A stretch of DNA of 40,078 nucleotides, taken from the NCBI GenBank assembly GCA_050733935.1, contig JBOHUC010000104.1, forward strand, positions 1 through 40,078. Reading direction: 5' to 3'. The stretch is from JBOHUC01 sp050733935. GTDB lineage: Bacteria > Eisenbacteria > RBG-16-71-46 > DASYSL01. The notes beneath the pieces are model-generated. The model had not been told where the DNA came from and made no database searches. It worked only from the letters and a program-made list of their open reading frames with translations. The translations under genes and the position numbers were made by a program. This document shows, piece by piece, positions 15,752-25,700 of the stretch (positions are counted from its first letter, which is position 1; every line of letters starts with the position of its first letter).

Positions 15752-16909
15752 TCATTCAATTCCCTGATTGAGCAGAGCTAGATATCTCGTGTAGACGAAT
15801 TGACGACCCCACTGTCTGCCCGTCGCTTCACGAACAATTCCAACGTCCTCGAGGCGACGAATCGCGGCGGTGACGGTCGGCTGAGAAATATGGAGGATGC
15901 TCGCGGCCTTGGGAATGGAGAGAATCGCCCGGTGGCATAGCAACTCATGCACCCTTGCGGCCGACGCTGCACGCTTTCCTCTGAGGATTACATCTCGATC
16001 CTTGTTGAACAGCTCGACGATCTTCTTTGTGGCGATGGTCGCTTGCTCCGCCACCTCGCGCACGCCCGTTAGAAAGAAGTAGAACCATCCCTCCCAGTCA
16101 CCCTCTGTTCGAATCCTTTGAAGAGTCTCGTAGTATTCATCCCGATGCACCTTCAGATAGAGGCTCAGGTAGAGCAACGGTCGCTCCAGAACGCCCTCAC
16201 TGCACAGGATGAGGGTAATGAGAAGGCGGCCGAGACGCCCGTTTCCGTCGAGGAAAGGGTGAATCGTTTCGAATTGGGCGTGAGCGAATCCGGCCTTCAG
16301 AAGCGGCGGGGTTCGTCCAAATTGGTCGTTGATGAACTTCTCGAGGTTGTCGAGAGCGGGCAGCAGTTCCTGCGGCGGCGGGGGCACATAGCGTGCATTC
16401 CCCGGGCCCGTTCCACCCAGCCAGTTTTGGCTCCTGCGAAACTCTCCTGGATCCTTCGACGCACCGCGGTCGTCCTTTAGTAGGAGTGCGTGCATCTCCC
16501 TGACCAATCGCAAGACCAGAGGAAAGTCTTGTTTCCTAATCCTCGCGAGGCCGTGGTTGATCGCCGCGACATAGTTCGAAACTTCTCTGACGTCGTCCGT
16601 CGGGGCTCCGGGGACAGCTGCGCTCTCAAACAACAGAAGGTCTGAGAGCGTCGACTGGGTTCCTTCAATTTGGCTCGAGAGCACTGCTTCTTTTCGGATG
16701 TAGGAGTAGAGAAAGAGCGCAGGGTCAGGCAGCATCAGTGTCACACCGTCAAGTTTGCCAAGCGCATGACTTGCACCTTCCAGGGCCTCTTCCATTCGCG
16801 TGTCCATCACGAGCGGCGGTTGAGGGGGCAGCGGCGCTGGAATGAAGGCCGCAAAACCCTCCTGGCCACGTCGTTGCGATACGAACCTCCCTGCACGACT
16901 CGACGGCAT
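15752..16909 (-). CDS. Fic family AMP-transferase with winged-helix C-terminus
   Basis: The 385-residue protein starts at an ATG with AAGGAGG six bases upstream. The Fic core motif is complete, HPFLDGNGRLGR (217-228), with catalytic His217 and the anion-hole GNGR. An N-terminal inhibitory helix carries SSQIEG (78-83), matching the [S/T]xxxE[G/N] motif that blocks ATP gamma-phosphate binding in class II Fic proteins; Glu82 would be the inhibitory glutamate. The C-terminus (~315-375) is a helix-turn-helix (AASILHISQPTVTAAIRRLE), typical of the SO_4266-type Fic/DUF4172-like group. These enzymes AMPylate (or otherwise modify) protein hydroxyls; the target is unknown. No antitoxin partner gene is adjacent, consistent with intramolecular inhibition. 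Coding and upstream DNA are less GC-rich than the neighbours, suggesting transfer. Confidence 0.93.
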   Translation of the reverse strand: MPSSRAGRFVSQRRGQEGFAAFIPAPLPPQPPLVMDTRMEEALEGASHALGKLDGVTLMLPDPALFLYSYIRKEAVLSSQIEGTQSTLSDLLLFESAAVPGAPTDDVREVSNYVAAINHGLARIRKQDFPLVLRLVREMHALLLKDDRGASKDPGEFRRSQNWLGGTGPGNARYVPPPPQELLPALDNLEKFINDQFGRTPPLLKAGFAHAQFETIHPFLDGNGRLGRLLITLILCSEGVLERPLLYLSLYLKVHRDEYYETLQRIRTEGDWEGWFYFFLTGVREVAEQATIATKKIVELFNKDRDVILRGKRAASAARVHELLCHRAILSIPKAASILHISQPTVTAAIRRLEDVGIVREATGRQWGRQFVYTRYLALLNQGIE

Positions 16910-17038
16910 GTCGGCCCTCCTTTGTGGAGGATTTTAAAGAAAACGGCCTAGATGTTTAAATGCGAAATCGGAAATTAAAGGAAGGTTTGGGGCGGACACT
17001 GGCTATAATTGATTGTGAATAAACAAATTATTGATTTC
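16910..17038 (-). promoter_or_regulatory. AT-rich upstream region of the Fic gene
   Basis: This 129-base gap is the most AT-rich stretch in the window. It holds the strong AAGGAGG ribosome site of the Fic gene and several AT tracts on the minus strand (for example TTTAAACATC, TTGTTTATTC and AATTATAGCC), so the Fic promoter should lie here. A TATAAT at 17004-17009 reads on the plus strand, but no plus-strand gene follows it. I could not settle on a -35/-10 pair. Confidence 0.4.
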
Positions 17039-19264
17039 CTAGGCGGTCGCGCTGGTTGCCGCGTTCGTGACGAGCGGCGCCGGGGCCAGGGCGGCCGCCG
17101 GCTCCGCCTCGCGCGCGGTCTCCGGGACACCCGCAACCTTCACGACCACGATCGTCACGTCGTCGGACTGGTGAAGTCCGTGCGAGAACGACGCGACGTC
17201 GTCGCAGATCGCGTCAGCGATCCGGCGCGCGGGCTCGTGGCGCATGCGGCGCATGAGATCGTGCAGGCGTTCGTCGCCGTAGAGGCCGTTTCGGCTCTCC
17301 GCCTCGGTCACCCCGTCGGTGAAGAGGAGCACGACGTCCCCTGGCTCGAGCGTGATCGTCCCCTCGTCGTACTCCGCCATCGGGAAGACTCCCAGAATGA
17401 GGCCGCCGGTCGAGAGCTCCTCGATCCGTCCGTCCGCGCGCACGACGAGCGGCGGATTGTGGCCCGCGTTCGAGTACGAGAGCCTCCGCGCGTGCGGGTC
17501 GAGCGCGCCGTAGAAGAACGTCACGAACTTGCTGTTCCCGGCCATGGATTCCATGAGCTGACGGTTCGCCTGCGTCGGCACCTGCGGGACGTTCGTGCCA
17601 CGCGCACACTCGGCCCGGAGAATCGCCTGCAGGTTCGACATGAGAATCGCGGCGGGCACGCCCTTTCCGCTCACGTCCGCGATTGCGAGCGCGATCCGGC
17701 CGTCGCTCAAATTGAAGTAGTCGAAGTAGTCGCCGCCGACCGCGAAGCACGGCAGGTTCACGCCCGAGACCTCGACGTCGCGCACGGTGAGGACGCCCTT
17801 CGGCAGGAGGTCCTGCTGGATCCTCTTCGCGACCGCGAGCTCCTGCTCCTGCGCGCGCCGCTGGCGGTCCCTCAGGATGTAGCCGCGCAGGAGATTCCCG
17901 ATCGAGATCATCCCGATCATGATGACCGGCGGCACGATCTCGATTTGTGATCCCCCGAACGTCGTCATGGACCAGCCCGCGACCAAATAGAGAAGGATCG
18001 CAACCAGCGCAAGGAGTGCGAGCGACACGGGTGACACCGCCGCGGCGAGGAGGAGCCCGAGCACGATTGCCGTCACCGCCCAGGCGAACACCTGGGCGCT
18101 CCGTGGAACGCGCTGGATGTAGTCGTTTCGGAGGATGCTGTTCAGGACCGATGCGTGCGCGTACGCGAGCGGAAAGCTCACCTTGAACGGCGTCGGCCCG
18201 AAGTCGGAGATCGCCGACGTCGCCGCCGTGTTGCACACGAGCACGACCTTGTCGCGGAACGGATCGCCGCCCGGCTGTCCGGCCGCCCCCGCGCCCGCGT
18301 CTGCCCCGCCGGGTCCTGCGCCCGTCGCCGCGCGGTCGGCGATCTCGCGCATGACCGCGTGGAACGAGTGCTGATTGCGGAACGCCTGCTCCTCGCCCGG
18401 GAAGCTGATGAGTACGCGCCCGTGCCGGTCGACCGGAATGCGGATTGTCCCTCCCGGATACGGCAGCACCGCATGCCCGCCCTCGAAGCGCAGGAGCCGC
18501 CAGTCGGCGCCCAGGTAGCGCGCCGCCATGAGGAGCGCGAGCGCGGGGAACGCGCGTCCCTGATGGTTGATGAAAAGCGGCACGGCGCGCGAGACGCCGT
18601 CCACGTCCTGGTAGAGCCCGACGTGCCCGACGACGGCCGTCGACTCGGCGATGATCTCCTCGAGATCGAAGTTGGTGTTCGCCGAGCGCATGAGCTCGAC
18701 TCCCGCCGGCAGATCGGTCGTGAACCGGAGCCAGAGCGAGCGCAAAGGATCCACCGTGAGGCTTTCGATCGGCACCAGGTTCTGTCCGTCGGCTTCCGTG
18801 AGCGGGAAGTACACGCCATTGACAATCCGCGGGTCGCGCGCGATCACCGCCGCGAGGATCTCGTCGTTCGTCGGCTCGTCCGGATTCTGGGGCTTGATCT
18901 TGTCCGGGCCGACGAACAGAAGGTCCATGCCGACCGAGCGCACGCCGCGGTCCTTCAGGTCCGCAAGCAGCACGGCGTACTGGTCGCGCGCAATCGGCCA
19001 CGAGTTGCCGTATGCCTTGAGCGACGGCTCGTCGATCGCGATGATCGAAATTCCCGGGTGCACGGGACGCTCGCCCCTGAGGCGGAGGCGAAGATCCTGC
19101 GTCGCGAGCTCGAGCCGCTTCGCCACGCCGACGAACGGCACGACGAGCGACACGGCGAACGCGAGCGCGCCAACGGCGAGCCCGAAGCGGATGGCGTCGC
19201 CTTTCAGGCGCGGAATCTCGACCTGGGGAATGCGCATTCGACCCAGCGGGGAAGCCACGAACAC
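17039..19264 (-). CDS. CHASE2 sensor with SpoIIE/PP2C-type phosphatase output (RsbU-like)
   Basis: The 741-residue membrane protein opens with a helix (26-46) and an extracytoplasmic CHASE2 domain (~50-385: ISIIAIDEPSL, RGVRSVGMDLLF, INHQGRAFPALALLMA). Three more membrane helices follow (~392-462). A linker helix (QEQELAVAKRIQQDLLPKG) then leads into a SpoIIE-type PP2C domain with the metal-binding aspartates in GGDYFDYF (510-517), DVSGKG (530-535) and FTDGVTE (648-654). Such proteins dephosphorylate anti-sigma-factor antagonists in partner-switching pathways; no RsbV/RsbW-type partner is in the window, so its substrate must be elsewhere. A Gly/Ala/Pro-rich insert at ~313-333 interrupts the sensor. 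It is the last gene of the minus-strand set, 77 bases behind the TPR gene. The GTG at 19264 is assumed as start; ATG 19240 is possible. Confidence 0.92.
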   Translation of the reverse strand: MFVASPLGRMRIPQVEIPRLKGDAIRFGLAVGALAFAVSLVVPFVGVAKRLELATQDLRLRLRGERPVHPGISIIAIDEPSLKAYGNSWPIARDQYAVLLADLKDRGVRSVGMDLLFVGPDKIKPQNPDEPTNDEILAAVIARDPRIVNGVYFPLTEADGQNLVPIESLTVDPLRSLWLRFTTDLPAGVELMRSANTNFDLEEIIAESTAVVGHVGLYQDVDGVSRAVPLFINHQGRAFPALALLMAARYLGADWRLLRFEGGHAVLPYPGGTIRIPVDRHGRVLISFPGEEQAFRNQHSFHAVMREIADRAATGAGPGGADAGAGAAGQPGGDPFRDKVVLVCNTAATSAISDFGPTPFKVSFPLAYAHASVLNSILRNDYIQRVPRSAQVFAWAVTAIVLGLLLAAAVSPVSLALLALVAILLYLVAGWSMTTFGGSQIEIVPPVIMIGMISIGNLLRGYILRDRQRRAQEQELAVAKRIQQDLLPKGVLTVRDVEVSGVNLPCFAVGGDYFDYFNLSDGRIALAIADVSGKGVPAAILMSNLQAILRAECARGTNVPQVPTQANRQLMESMAGNSKFVTFFYGALDPHARRLSYSNAGHNPPLVVRADGRIEELSTGGLILGVFPMAEYDEGTITLEPGDVVLLFTDGVTEAESRNGLYGDERLHDLMRRMRHEPARRIADAICDDVASFSHGLHQSDDVTIVVVKVAGVPETAREAEPAAALAPAPLVTNAATSATA

Positions 19265-19287
19265 CTCACCGATCGGGAAAGGGGAGC

Positions 19288-19320
19288 GGCGCCGGTCCCC
19301 CCCCCAGGGCCACCGGCGCC
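19288..19320 (-). terminator. GC-rich hairpin between the TPR and CHASE2 genes
   Basis: GGCGCCGGT at 19288-19296 and ACCGGCGCC at 19312-19320 form a perfect 9-bp stem around a 15-base loop containing a run of nine C. It lies in the only sizeable gap of the 26164-to-17039 gene set. It could attenuate transcription or stabilise the upstream message end. There is no T-tract on the minus strand, so full termination is doubtful. Confidence 0.4.
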
Positions 19321-19341
19321 ACGCGTTTCCGGAGACGGCTT

Positions 19342-20124
19342 CTACTTCTCCTTCCAGTAGAACGAGGTCGGACCGACGGCCACGTCCGCGGCGCGCGCGC
19401 CGCCCGGCCGCGACACGACTTCCGTGCGCGCAGGCTGCTTGGCGTCGCCCTTCGGATTCGCGTCGGGCACGCGCGTCCGCGCCTTCGCGAGCATGGCCTT
19501 GATCTCCTCGTTCGAGAGCTTGCTCACCTTGCCCTTCGAGGTGTCGCCTTCGGTCGGAATGCCGAGCAGATACGACGCCCGCTCGACACCGCCCGCTTTC
19601 TCGAGCGCCTGCTCGAACGCGCGCGCGGACTCCTCGTCACGCCCGGCCTGCTTGTAAGCGAGGCCGAGGTTCAAGAGGATGCCGGGATCCGCCGAGTCGA
19701 GAGCAGCAGCCTGCGTGTAGTTCTCGATGCCGACGTCGACCGTCCCGTCGAGCACGGCCAGGTTCCCGAGGTTCGTGAGCGCGGCCGCGCGCCCGTCCGG
19801 TTCCTCGAGCAGGCGCACGAACTCCTTCTTCGCCTCATCGGTCTGGCCGTTCTGCGCGTAGATGATGCCGAGCTGCGCGCGCAGGACGACGCGGTCTTTC
19901 GGCGCCGCAGACGTCGCGGTCACCGCACTCGAGCCGCCGGATGCCGGCACCGTGACGGTCGCCGACGCCGTGGTCTTGCCCGAAGCGGCAGAAGTTCCGG
20001 ATTGAGCGCCGGCGTCGGATGCGACGGCGAGCAGCAGACAGGCGGCCACCGCCGGCGCGAACGCAGATCCCCGTGCGAGCATCCGCCGCCCGGGATCGAG
20101 TGGTTTCTCAGGATGGAAACGCAT
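19342..20124 (-). CDS. Periplasmic TPR protein sharing a C-terminal tail with its neighbour
   Basis: The 260-residue protein starts with ATG overlapping the preceding stop (TAATG) and has its own GGGGGAG ribosome site. A signal peptide (FAPAVAACLLLAVASDAGAQ) is followed by a low-complexity Ser/Thr/Ala linker (~42-75). Three TPR units span about 80-185 (VVLRAQLGIIYAQNGQTDEA, AALTNLGNLAVLDG, GILLNLGLAYKQAGRDEESA). The tail (SNEEIKAMLAKARTRVP, then EVVSRPGGARAAD and FYWKEK) closely matches the tail of the 870-residue protein encoded just upstream. An adaptor or assembly role beside that outer-membrane fusion protein is inferred. Confidence 0.85.
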   Translation of the reverse strand: MRFHPEKPLDPGRRMLARGSAFAPAVAACLLLAVASDAGAQSGTSAASGKTTASATVTVPASGGSSAVTATSAAPKDRVVLRAQLGIIYAQNGQTDEAKKEFVRLLEEPDGRAAALTNLGNLAVLDGTVDVGIENYTQAAALDSADPGILLNLGLAYKQAGRDEESARAFEQALEKAGGVERASYLLGIPTEGDTSKGKVSKLSNEEIKAMLAKARTRVPDANPKGDAKQPARTEVVSRPGGARAADVAVGPTSFYWKEK

Positions 20125-22736
20125 TAGAAACTCCCCCTTTCCTGTTCCTTCTTCTCGTGACCCTTCCAGTACAGCACGCGAGTCGCGTTCGCAGGATCGG
20201 CTGCGCGCGAACCGCTGACCTTGGACACCACCTTGGTCGGACGGCCCGGTTCAAGCGGCGATCCGGACTCCGCCTGGGCATCCATCTTCGGCACGCGGCT
20301 CGCCGCCTGCCGCAACCTCTGGCGGATTTCCTCGGACGTCAATCGGCGCGGCGGACTCGCCTGTCCGCCCGCCGGCTCCGGCAAACCGAGCAACCGCTCG
20401 GCGTCGCCGGGATCGGGCAGGAGCGCGAGGGCCGCGTTGAAGCTCTTGTCGGCGCCGGCTTCATCGCCCTGCGCCCAGCGCGCGAGCCCCTGGTTCAAAA
20501 GCGTCCCGGGATCGCGCTCGAGCGCGAGCGCCCGGTCGTACGTCGCGGACGCGGAGTCCGCGCGACCCTCGAGCAACTGCACGTTGCCCAGGTTGTTGAG
20601 CGCCGTCGCATCGGCCGGGTCGGCGGCGAGGAGCCGCGCCCACTCCGCACGCGCTTCGACGAGCCTTCCCTCGAGCGCGTAGACGAGCGCGAGCTGATTC
20701 GTTTTCCCCGGATCGACCGACGACTTGGGCTCGGCGTCGAGCGGCTCCAAGAACTTCTGCTTGAGGAACGCACTCTGCCACGCTCGCAACGTATCGAGAT
20801 CGCTCGCGAACCGCCGGTCGATCTGCTCCGCGCCCGGAGGCGTGACACTCGGCGGCGGCGTCTCGGGAAGCGAGGGCACGTATTCGGCCCACGCCTCCTC
20901 GACCGGAACGACCCGGAAGTCGGACGACGCTTCCCAGCGGCGATAGATCCCGGCACCCTCCTCCCACGCCTCGAGGAACGACTTCCCGAGCATCGTGGTC
21001 TCGACCGGGATCCACACGCGCTCGCCGCGCACGACGTACAGGTCCTCATCGACCGAGAGTGCCAGCGCGTTCCGCGGATGCACGCCCGCGTCGAACATCA
21101 TGAGGATGTGTCCCGGCCCGTCCAGGAACGCGGTCGGAATCCCTACGTTCTCGAGCATCGTGCAGTACAGGACGGACGTGTCGTCGCAGTCGCCGGTCCG
21201 GCTCGCGAGCAGGCCGCGAGGATACTGGATCTGGTCGACGGCTGCGCGCGTCGTCGAAACCGACGAAAACGGCGAGTTCGGATCCGGCACGTACGTGATC
21301 CCGTAGCCCGAGAGCGCGTTCCACATGCGCATCGCGGTCATGACGTTCCGGAGCGGCCCGCCCTCGAACGCCTGGTCGCGCCCCTGGACGACCGCGCGTG
21401 CGAACGTCGAGACGACCGGATCGGTGGGCGTGACGAACGCCGCCGCCGCGCGCGTGTCCTCCCACGAGATCGCGCCCGGTCGGTAGACGAAGAACTGCGT
21501 GGTCGCCTTCTCGACGCGCGTCCGATTCTTGTGCCGGTACGAGAGTCGCACGTCGGCCTGCGCGGCCTTGTCCTCGTCGAGGGCGAGGATCTCGTTTCCG
21601 AACACGGCGGTGAGCGGCACTTCCTTCGTCTCCTTGGGACGCACGACGACTTCCTTCTCGGTCGGCGCGTCCATGAGACCGGGCACGAAGACGGAAAGGA
21701 TCGCGGCCTGCGGCTCTTCGACGCGCGACGTGAGCTTCACAGTCCCGACCGGATGCTCCGCGTAGCGCTGCTTCTGCGACGCGTAGACCTGGTCCATCTC
21801 CGCCTTCTCGACCCGGATGCGCGACGGATTCAAGTTGAACGCGACCGCGGCCGTGAAGCGATCGGACGACGGGAGATACGGCGGCACGATGTGCGCGTAG
21901 TCGAACTGGAGCACCTTCCAGCGCACGCCGGCTCCGAGCGACCAGGTCCAGCCCTCGCCCTCGAGCCCCTGCTTTTTCGCCAGATCCTTCATGAGACCGC
22001 CCTGCACGCCGAACATTCCCCGATACCAGTATTCGCTCCCGACGTGGAGCTGGTTGTTGACGTCGACCGCCACCGTCCACGGATCGAGGGGCCGGTACGC
22101 GGCGCCGACCGTGAACAGCGGATCGCCGAGGCGCTCGCGCGGGCCGTTCTTGTGGGTCACCGAGCGGCCGGTCACGTCCTTGAGCGTCGCAGCGACGCGA
22201 AGCCGATCCGCGCGCACGTACTGGACGCCCAGGTCGAACGTCGTTCCGTTCCACTCCGTGAACGTGCTCCCGTCGAGATCCGTGGTCGCGTCCAGATAGC
22301 GGAACGCGCCGCCGACCGAAATCTCCTTCCCGAAGCGATACGAGTAGCCGAGGCTGAACGTGTTCTCGCGGTAGCCGAGCCCTGCGTCGTCGCTCGCCGA
22401 CTGCTTCCACGAGAACGCCGCGGCCTGGTAGTCCGTGATCGGGAACACGTAGCCCAGATAGTTGTCCTTGAGATCGGTGCCGTACAGGCTCCCGAGCGTG
22501 CTCGTCACTTCCTGGTGCCCGAGCCGCGAAAGGCCGGCCGGATTCCAGTAGAGCGCGTTTCCGTCGTCGGCAATCGCGCTGAACGCGCCGCCCATGGCCT
22601 GCGCGCGGGCGCCGACCGGCTGATCGGCGGCCGTCGCCGCCTCAGCCTCGTCATACGTCACGGCCGCGTTCGCGAGCGCGAGCACGAGTGCAAAAAGGAT
22701 CGCAAGCGCGATCGCCCATGCCGTGCGCCGGATCAT
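20124..22736 (-). CDS. PorV/FadL-like barrel fused to transglutaminase-like and TPR domains
   Basis: The 870-residue protein starts at ATG 22736, overlapping the upstream stop (ATGA); the open frame continues to 23369 but that stretch is antisense-type composition over the propeller gene. After a signal peptide comes the PorV/UPF0164 hallmark GARAQAMGGAFSAIADDG (42-59) and YWNPAGLS (63-70), followed by ~300 residues of amphipathic strands, an outer-membrane barrel. A region around 350-430 is Ig-like. A transglutaminase-like domain follows with a plausible triad Cys517 (GDCDDTS), His543 (GPGHILMM) and Asp549. The C-terminal ~170 residues have TPR units (TALNNLGNVQLLEGRADSAS) and the tail EEIRQRLRQAASRVP ... 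RAAD ... YWK shared with the next gene. Barrel, papain-like fold and TPR in one chain is unusual. It may process or dock partners at the outer membrane; this is inference. Confidence 0.85.
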   Translation of the reverse strand: MIRRTAWAIALAILFALVLALANAAVTYDEAEAATAADQPVGARAQAMGGAFSAIADDGNALYWNPAGLSRLGHQEVTSTLGSLYGTDLKDNYLGYVFPITDYQAAAFSWKQSASDDAGLGYRENTFSLGYSYRFGKEISVGGAFRYLDATTDLDGSTFTEWNGTTFDLGVQYVRADRLRVAATLKDVTGRSVTHKNGPRERLGDPLFTVGAAYRPLDPWTVAVDVNNQLHVGSEYWYRGMFGVQGGLMKDLAKKQGLEGEGWTWSLGAGVRWKVLQFDYAHIVPPYLPSSDRFTAAVAFNLNPSRIRVEKAEMDQVYASQKQRYAEHPVGTVKLTSRVEEPQAAILSVFVPGLMDAPTEKEVVVRPKETKEVPLTAVFGNEILALDEDKAAQADVRLSYRHKNRTRVEKATTQFFVYRPGAISWEDTRAAAAFVTPTDPVVSTFARAVVQGRDQAFEGGPLRNVMTAMRMWNALSGYGITYVPDPNSPFSSVSTTRAAVDQIQYPRGLLASRTGDCDDTSVLYCTMLENVGIPTAFLDGPGHILMMFDAGVHPRNALALSVDEDLYVVRGERVWIPVETTMLGKSFLEAWEEGAGIYRRWEASSDFRVVPVEEAWAEYVPSLPETPPPSVTPPGAEQIDRRFASDLDTLRAWQSAFLKQKFLEPLDAEPKSSVDPGKTNQLALVYALEGRLVEARAEWARLLAADPADATALNNLGNVQLLEGRADSASATYDRALALERDPGTLLNQGLARWAQGDEAGADKSFNAALALLPDPGDAERLLGLPEPAGGQASPPRRLTSEEIRQRLRQAASRVPKMDAQAESGSPLEPGRPTKVVSKVSGSRAADPANATRVLYWKGHEKKEQERGSF

Positions 22737-25700
22737 CGGTTCGCCACCACGACGGTCTTGGTCGACGTCTCGCCGTCGAACCGGACCGCGACCACGTAGA
22801 GCCCGGAGGGCACGACTTCGCCGTCGCCATTCTTCCCGTCCCACGTGACGACGTTCCGTCCCGGCGGGAACGCACCGTTCTCCGCGACCTCGCGCACCAG
22901 GCGGCCCGCGCGGTCGAACACCTTGACCGCGGCCTGTCCCCCACGTCCGAGCTCGAAGGAGATCGCCGTTTCCGTGTCGAATCCGCCGCCGTTCGGCGAG
23001 AGAACCCGCGGCTGGCAATCGAGGCCGCGCACGCCCTCGAACCCGGCGCCCGTCGTGACGGGCTCGGTCAGCGCGAAGGTGCCGAGCGATTGGATCGTGG
23101 TGCTCACGGCGCGTCCGTCCGCGCTTGGCGCCCCTCCGACCGCGACGAGCGAAAAGTCCGTCGGGTCCACGCGCTGAAGCGTCGGCGGCGCGAGTCCGGG
23201 ATCCCCGCCCGGAGGCGGGCCTGCGTTCGGCACCTGCACCTTGAGCGTCGCGGGCTTTGCGAGATCCGTGAGGAGCGCGTTCACCCGCCAGATCTTGAGC
23301 CACCCTTCGCCGCGCAGCGAATCGGAGACCGCGACCGAGTCGATGCGCACGATCTGGTCCGACGGCCACGCGTTGGGCGGCACGTAGAGCTCGACCTCAC
23401 CGCCGGTCGTGAACACGCGCCCGCCCGTCACGTGATCGACGCGCGCGGGGCTCGTCACGTTCGCACTCGGCGCCAGGTTGTCGACGATCACGGTCACCTG
23501 CACGTAGCCGACGAGCCCGAGCGAATCGAGCGAGCCCACGCGGAGCTCCCACGGGCCGTCGGTCCCGAGCGTCGTGTCCCAGCGGTAGAGCGGCTCGCCG
23601 GGCGGAGGCAGCGTGGGCGACGTGAGCACCGTGTCCCACGCGACACGGCCGACTGGGCGCAATTCGATCAGATAGTGGAGGAAGCGTGGATCCGCGACGT
23701 TTCCGACCACGTCCACGACACCGCGCACGACGTCGTCGAACGCCGGCGAGGAGACGATCGGCCGCGGTGGCGTCGCATCTACTGTGAACGGCCACTCGAA
23801 GGCCAGCGGGCTCACGTTGAGCGCGCGGTCCTTCGCCCACAGGCGGAGCACGTGCTCGCCGTCCGGGAGCGTTGCGTTGATCGCGACCCGGTCCTCGATG
23901 AAAGGGCTCGGCGTCTGCGCGTCGATCTGATACGCGAGCGTGAGATTTCTCTGCCCGCCGTCCAGGTCGCCGCCGCGCACGCCGAACTGAACTTCGCGCG
24001 CGCCGACCGCGAGCGGCGGACCGTTCGTGATCTCAGGCCGGGGCGGGGTCGCGTCCGGATGAAACAGCGACGCTCCGTCGCCGCCGCACGCCACCGCGAG
24101 CCCGAGCGGGTCGGCGAAGAGATCGACGACCGAGCTGCCGGCGAGGCCGTCCGCCGTGTTGTAGGCAACTGCGTTCGCCCCATCGGAGAGGCCGAGACCG
24201 GCATCGGTCGCAAACCAGATACGGCCGTCGGCCGCCTCGACGATGCGGCGCACGTTCTCGGACGGGAGTCCGTCGGCGACGTGGAACACGCGCACCGCGT
24301 CGTCGCGCAGGCGGATCGCTCCGGCGGCGGAGCCAAACCAAACGTCCCCGTTCGCGAACACGTTGACCGACACGAGGTCGTTCGTCGGGAATCCGGAACT
24401 CGTGTCGAAGCGAACGTAGGAAGAATCCGAGGGATCGAATCGCACCGCTCCCCCGCCGGGCGTTCCAAGCCGAAGCGGCGTGGCGCCGGTTGCGAACCAG
24501 ACCCGACCCTGCACGTCGCGATCGACGCCGAGAATCGGAGCATCCGGTAGCGCCGCCGCTCCCACCCGAAGCGCGGTGACCGAATTCCCGTCCGAGAACG
24601 CCGCGCCGAACGTGGTTCCCGCCCACACGCCAGCGGGCGAGGCGTCCACCGCAGTCACGCGGTCGGCCGGCAATCCGTCAGCGGCGCGAAAGACGCGGAG
24701 AACGGCTCCGTCGGCGGAGAGCAAAGCCAGTCCGCCGGTCAATCCGGTCGAACCGGCCCACACGCGGCCGTCGCCCGTCGGTGAGACGGCGGAAATCGTT
24801 CCGCCCGGGAGCCCCTCGGTTGGTCCCAGGTATCGCTGCCGCCCGTTCGCGACCCGAACGAGATTCTCGCCTCCCAGGCTGCCCGGGATCTGGTTGACCC
24901 CGAGCGGAAAGATGCCCATCCACGTGAGTCCGCGAGCATCAATCGAGTCGCCGCGAGCCGCGTCCGACAAGTCGCGCGCAGCCGAGCGGGCATTGAAGTC
25001 GCCCGGTGCATTCGCTGAGGGGACGAAGCTGAACCAAGCTGAACCTTCGAAGCGCGAAAGTCCGCCTTGGGTCGCGACCCAGAGGACTCCCGCGGGATCG
25101 CGATGAAGGGCCGTAATCGAGTTCGACACCGGTCCGCCCGGGAGGATCGTCGAGTCATCGCCCTCGAGATGTCCGACACCCCGCCCATTCGCCCCGAACC
25201 AAATCTCCCCGTGTGCGCCTTGCGCGAGACTCGTCACCGTGACCCCCTGGGGATACTCGACGAACGAGCTCCCCTCGAGCCGCGCGAGACCATTTGCGAA
25301 TCCGACCCAGACCCGACGCTCGTCGTCCACGAGCACGGCCCGTATGCCCTGCTCGATCCAGGCGAGCCCGGTGTACGTGGTGATCACACCCCCTGCGATT
25401 TTGACCAGCCCTCCCTCAGACCCGGCCGAACGGTGAGCGCCGGCCCAGATGGTTCCATCCACGGGATCGACGGTGAGCGCGCCCACGACGTTTGAGGGCA
25501 TGCCCTGATCGGTCGAAAGCGTGCTCCAGGAATTGCCGTCAAAGGAGGAGAGTCCACCGCCATCCGTTCCAGCCCAAATGCGCCCATCGAGACCCTCGGC
25601 GAGAGCGAAGATGCGGTCCGTCGTCGAATTGCCGAGACCCGAGCTCGCCGTGTAGCGGACGACGGTTCCGTCCGCCTGGAGCCGGAACAAGCCATGCGTA

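Noticed and set aside
20019..22799. Very long open frame on the plus strand opposite the barrel-transglutaminase gene
   Set aside because: Its translation is dominated by Arg, Ala, Val and Glu with no domain, and it is antisense to a gene with signal peptide, motifs and operon overlaps. Such frames arise from GC-rich third positions.
22737..23369. 211-residue upstream extension of the barrel protein frame
   Set aside because: It lies over the C-terminal part of the propeller gene in another frame and is Arg/Gly-rich without structure. The ATG at 22736 gives a proper signal peptide and an ATGA overlap.
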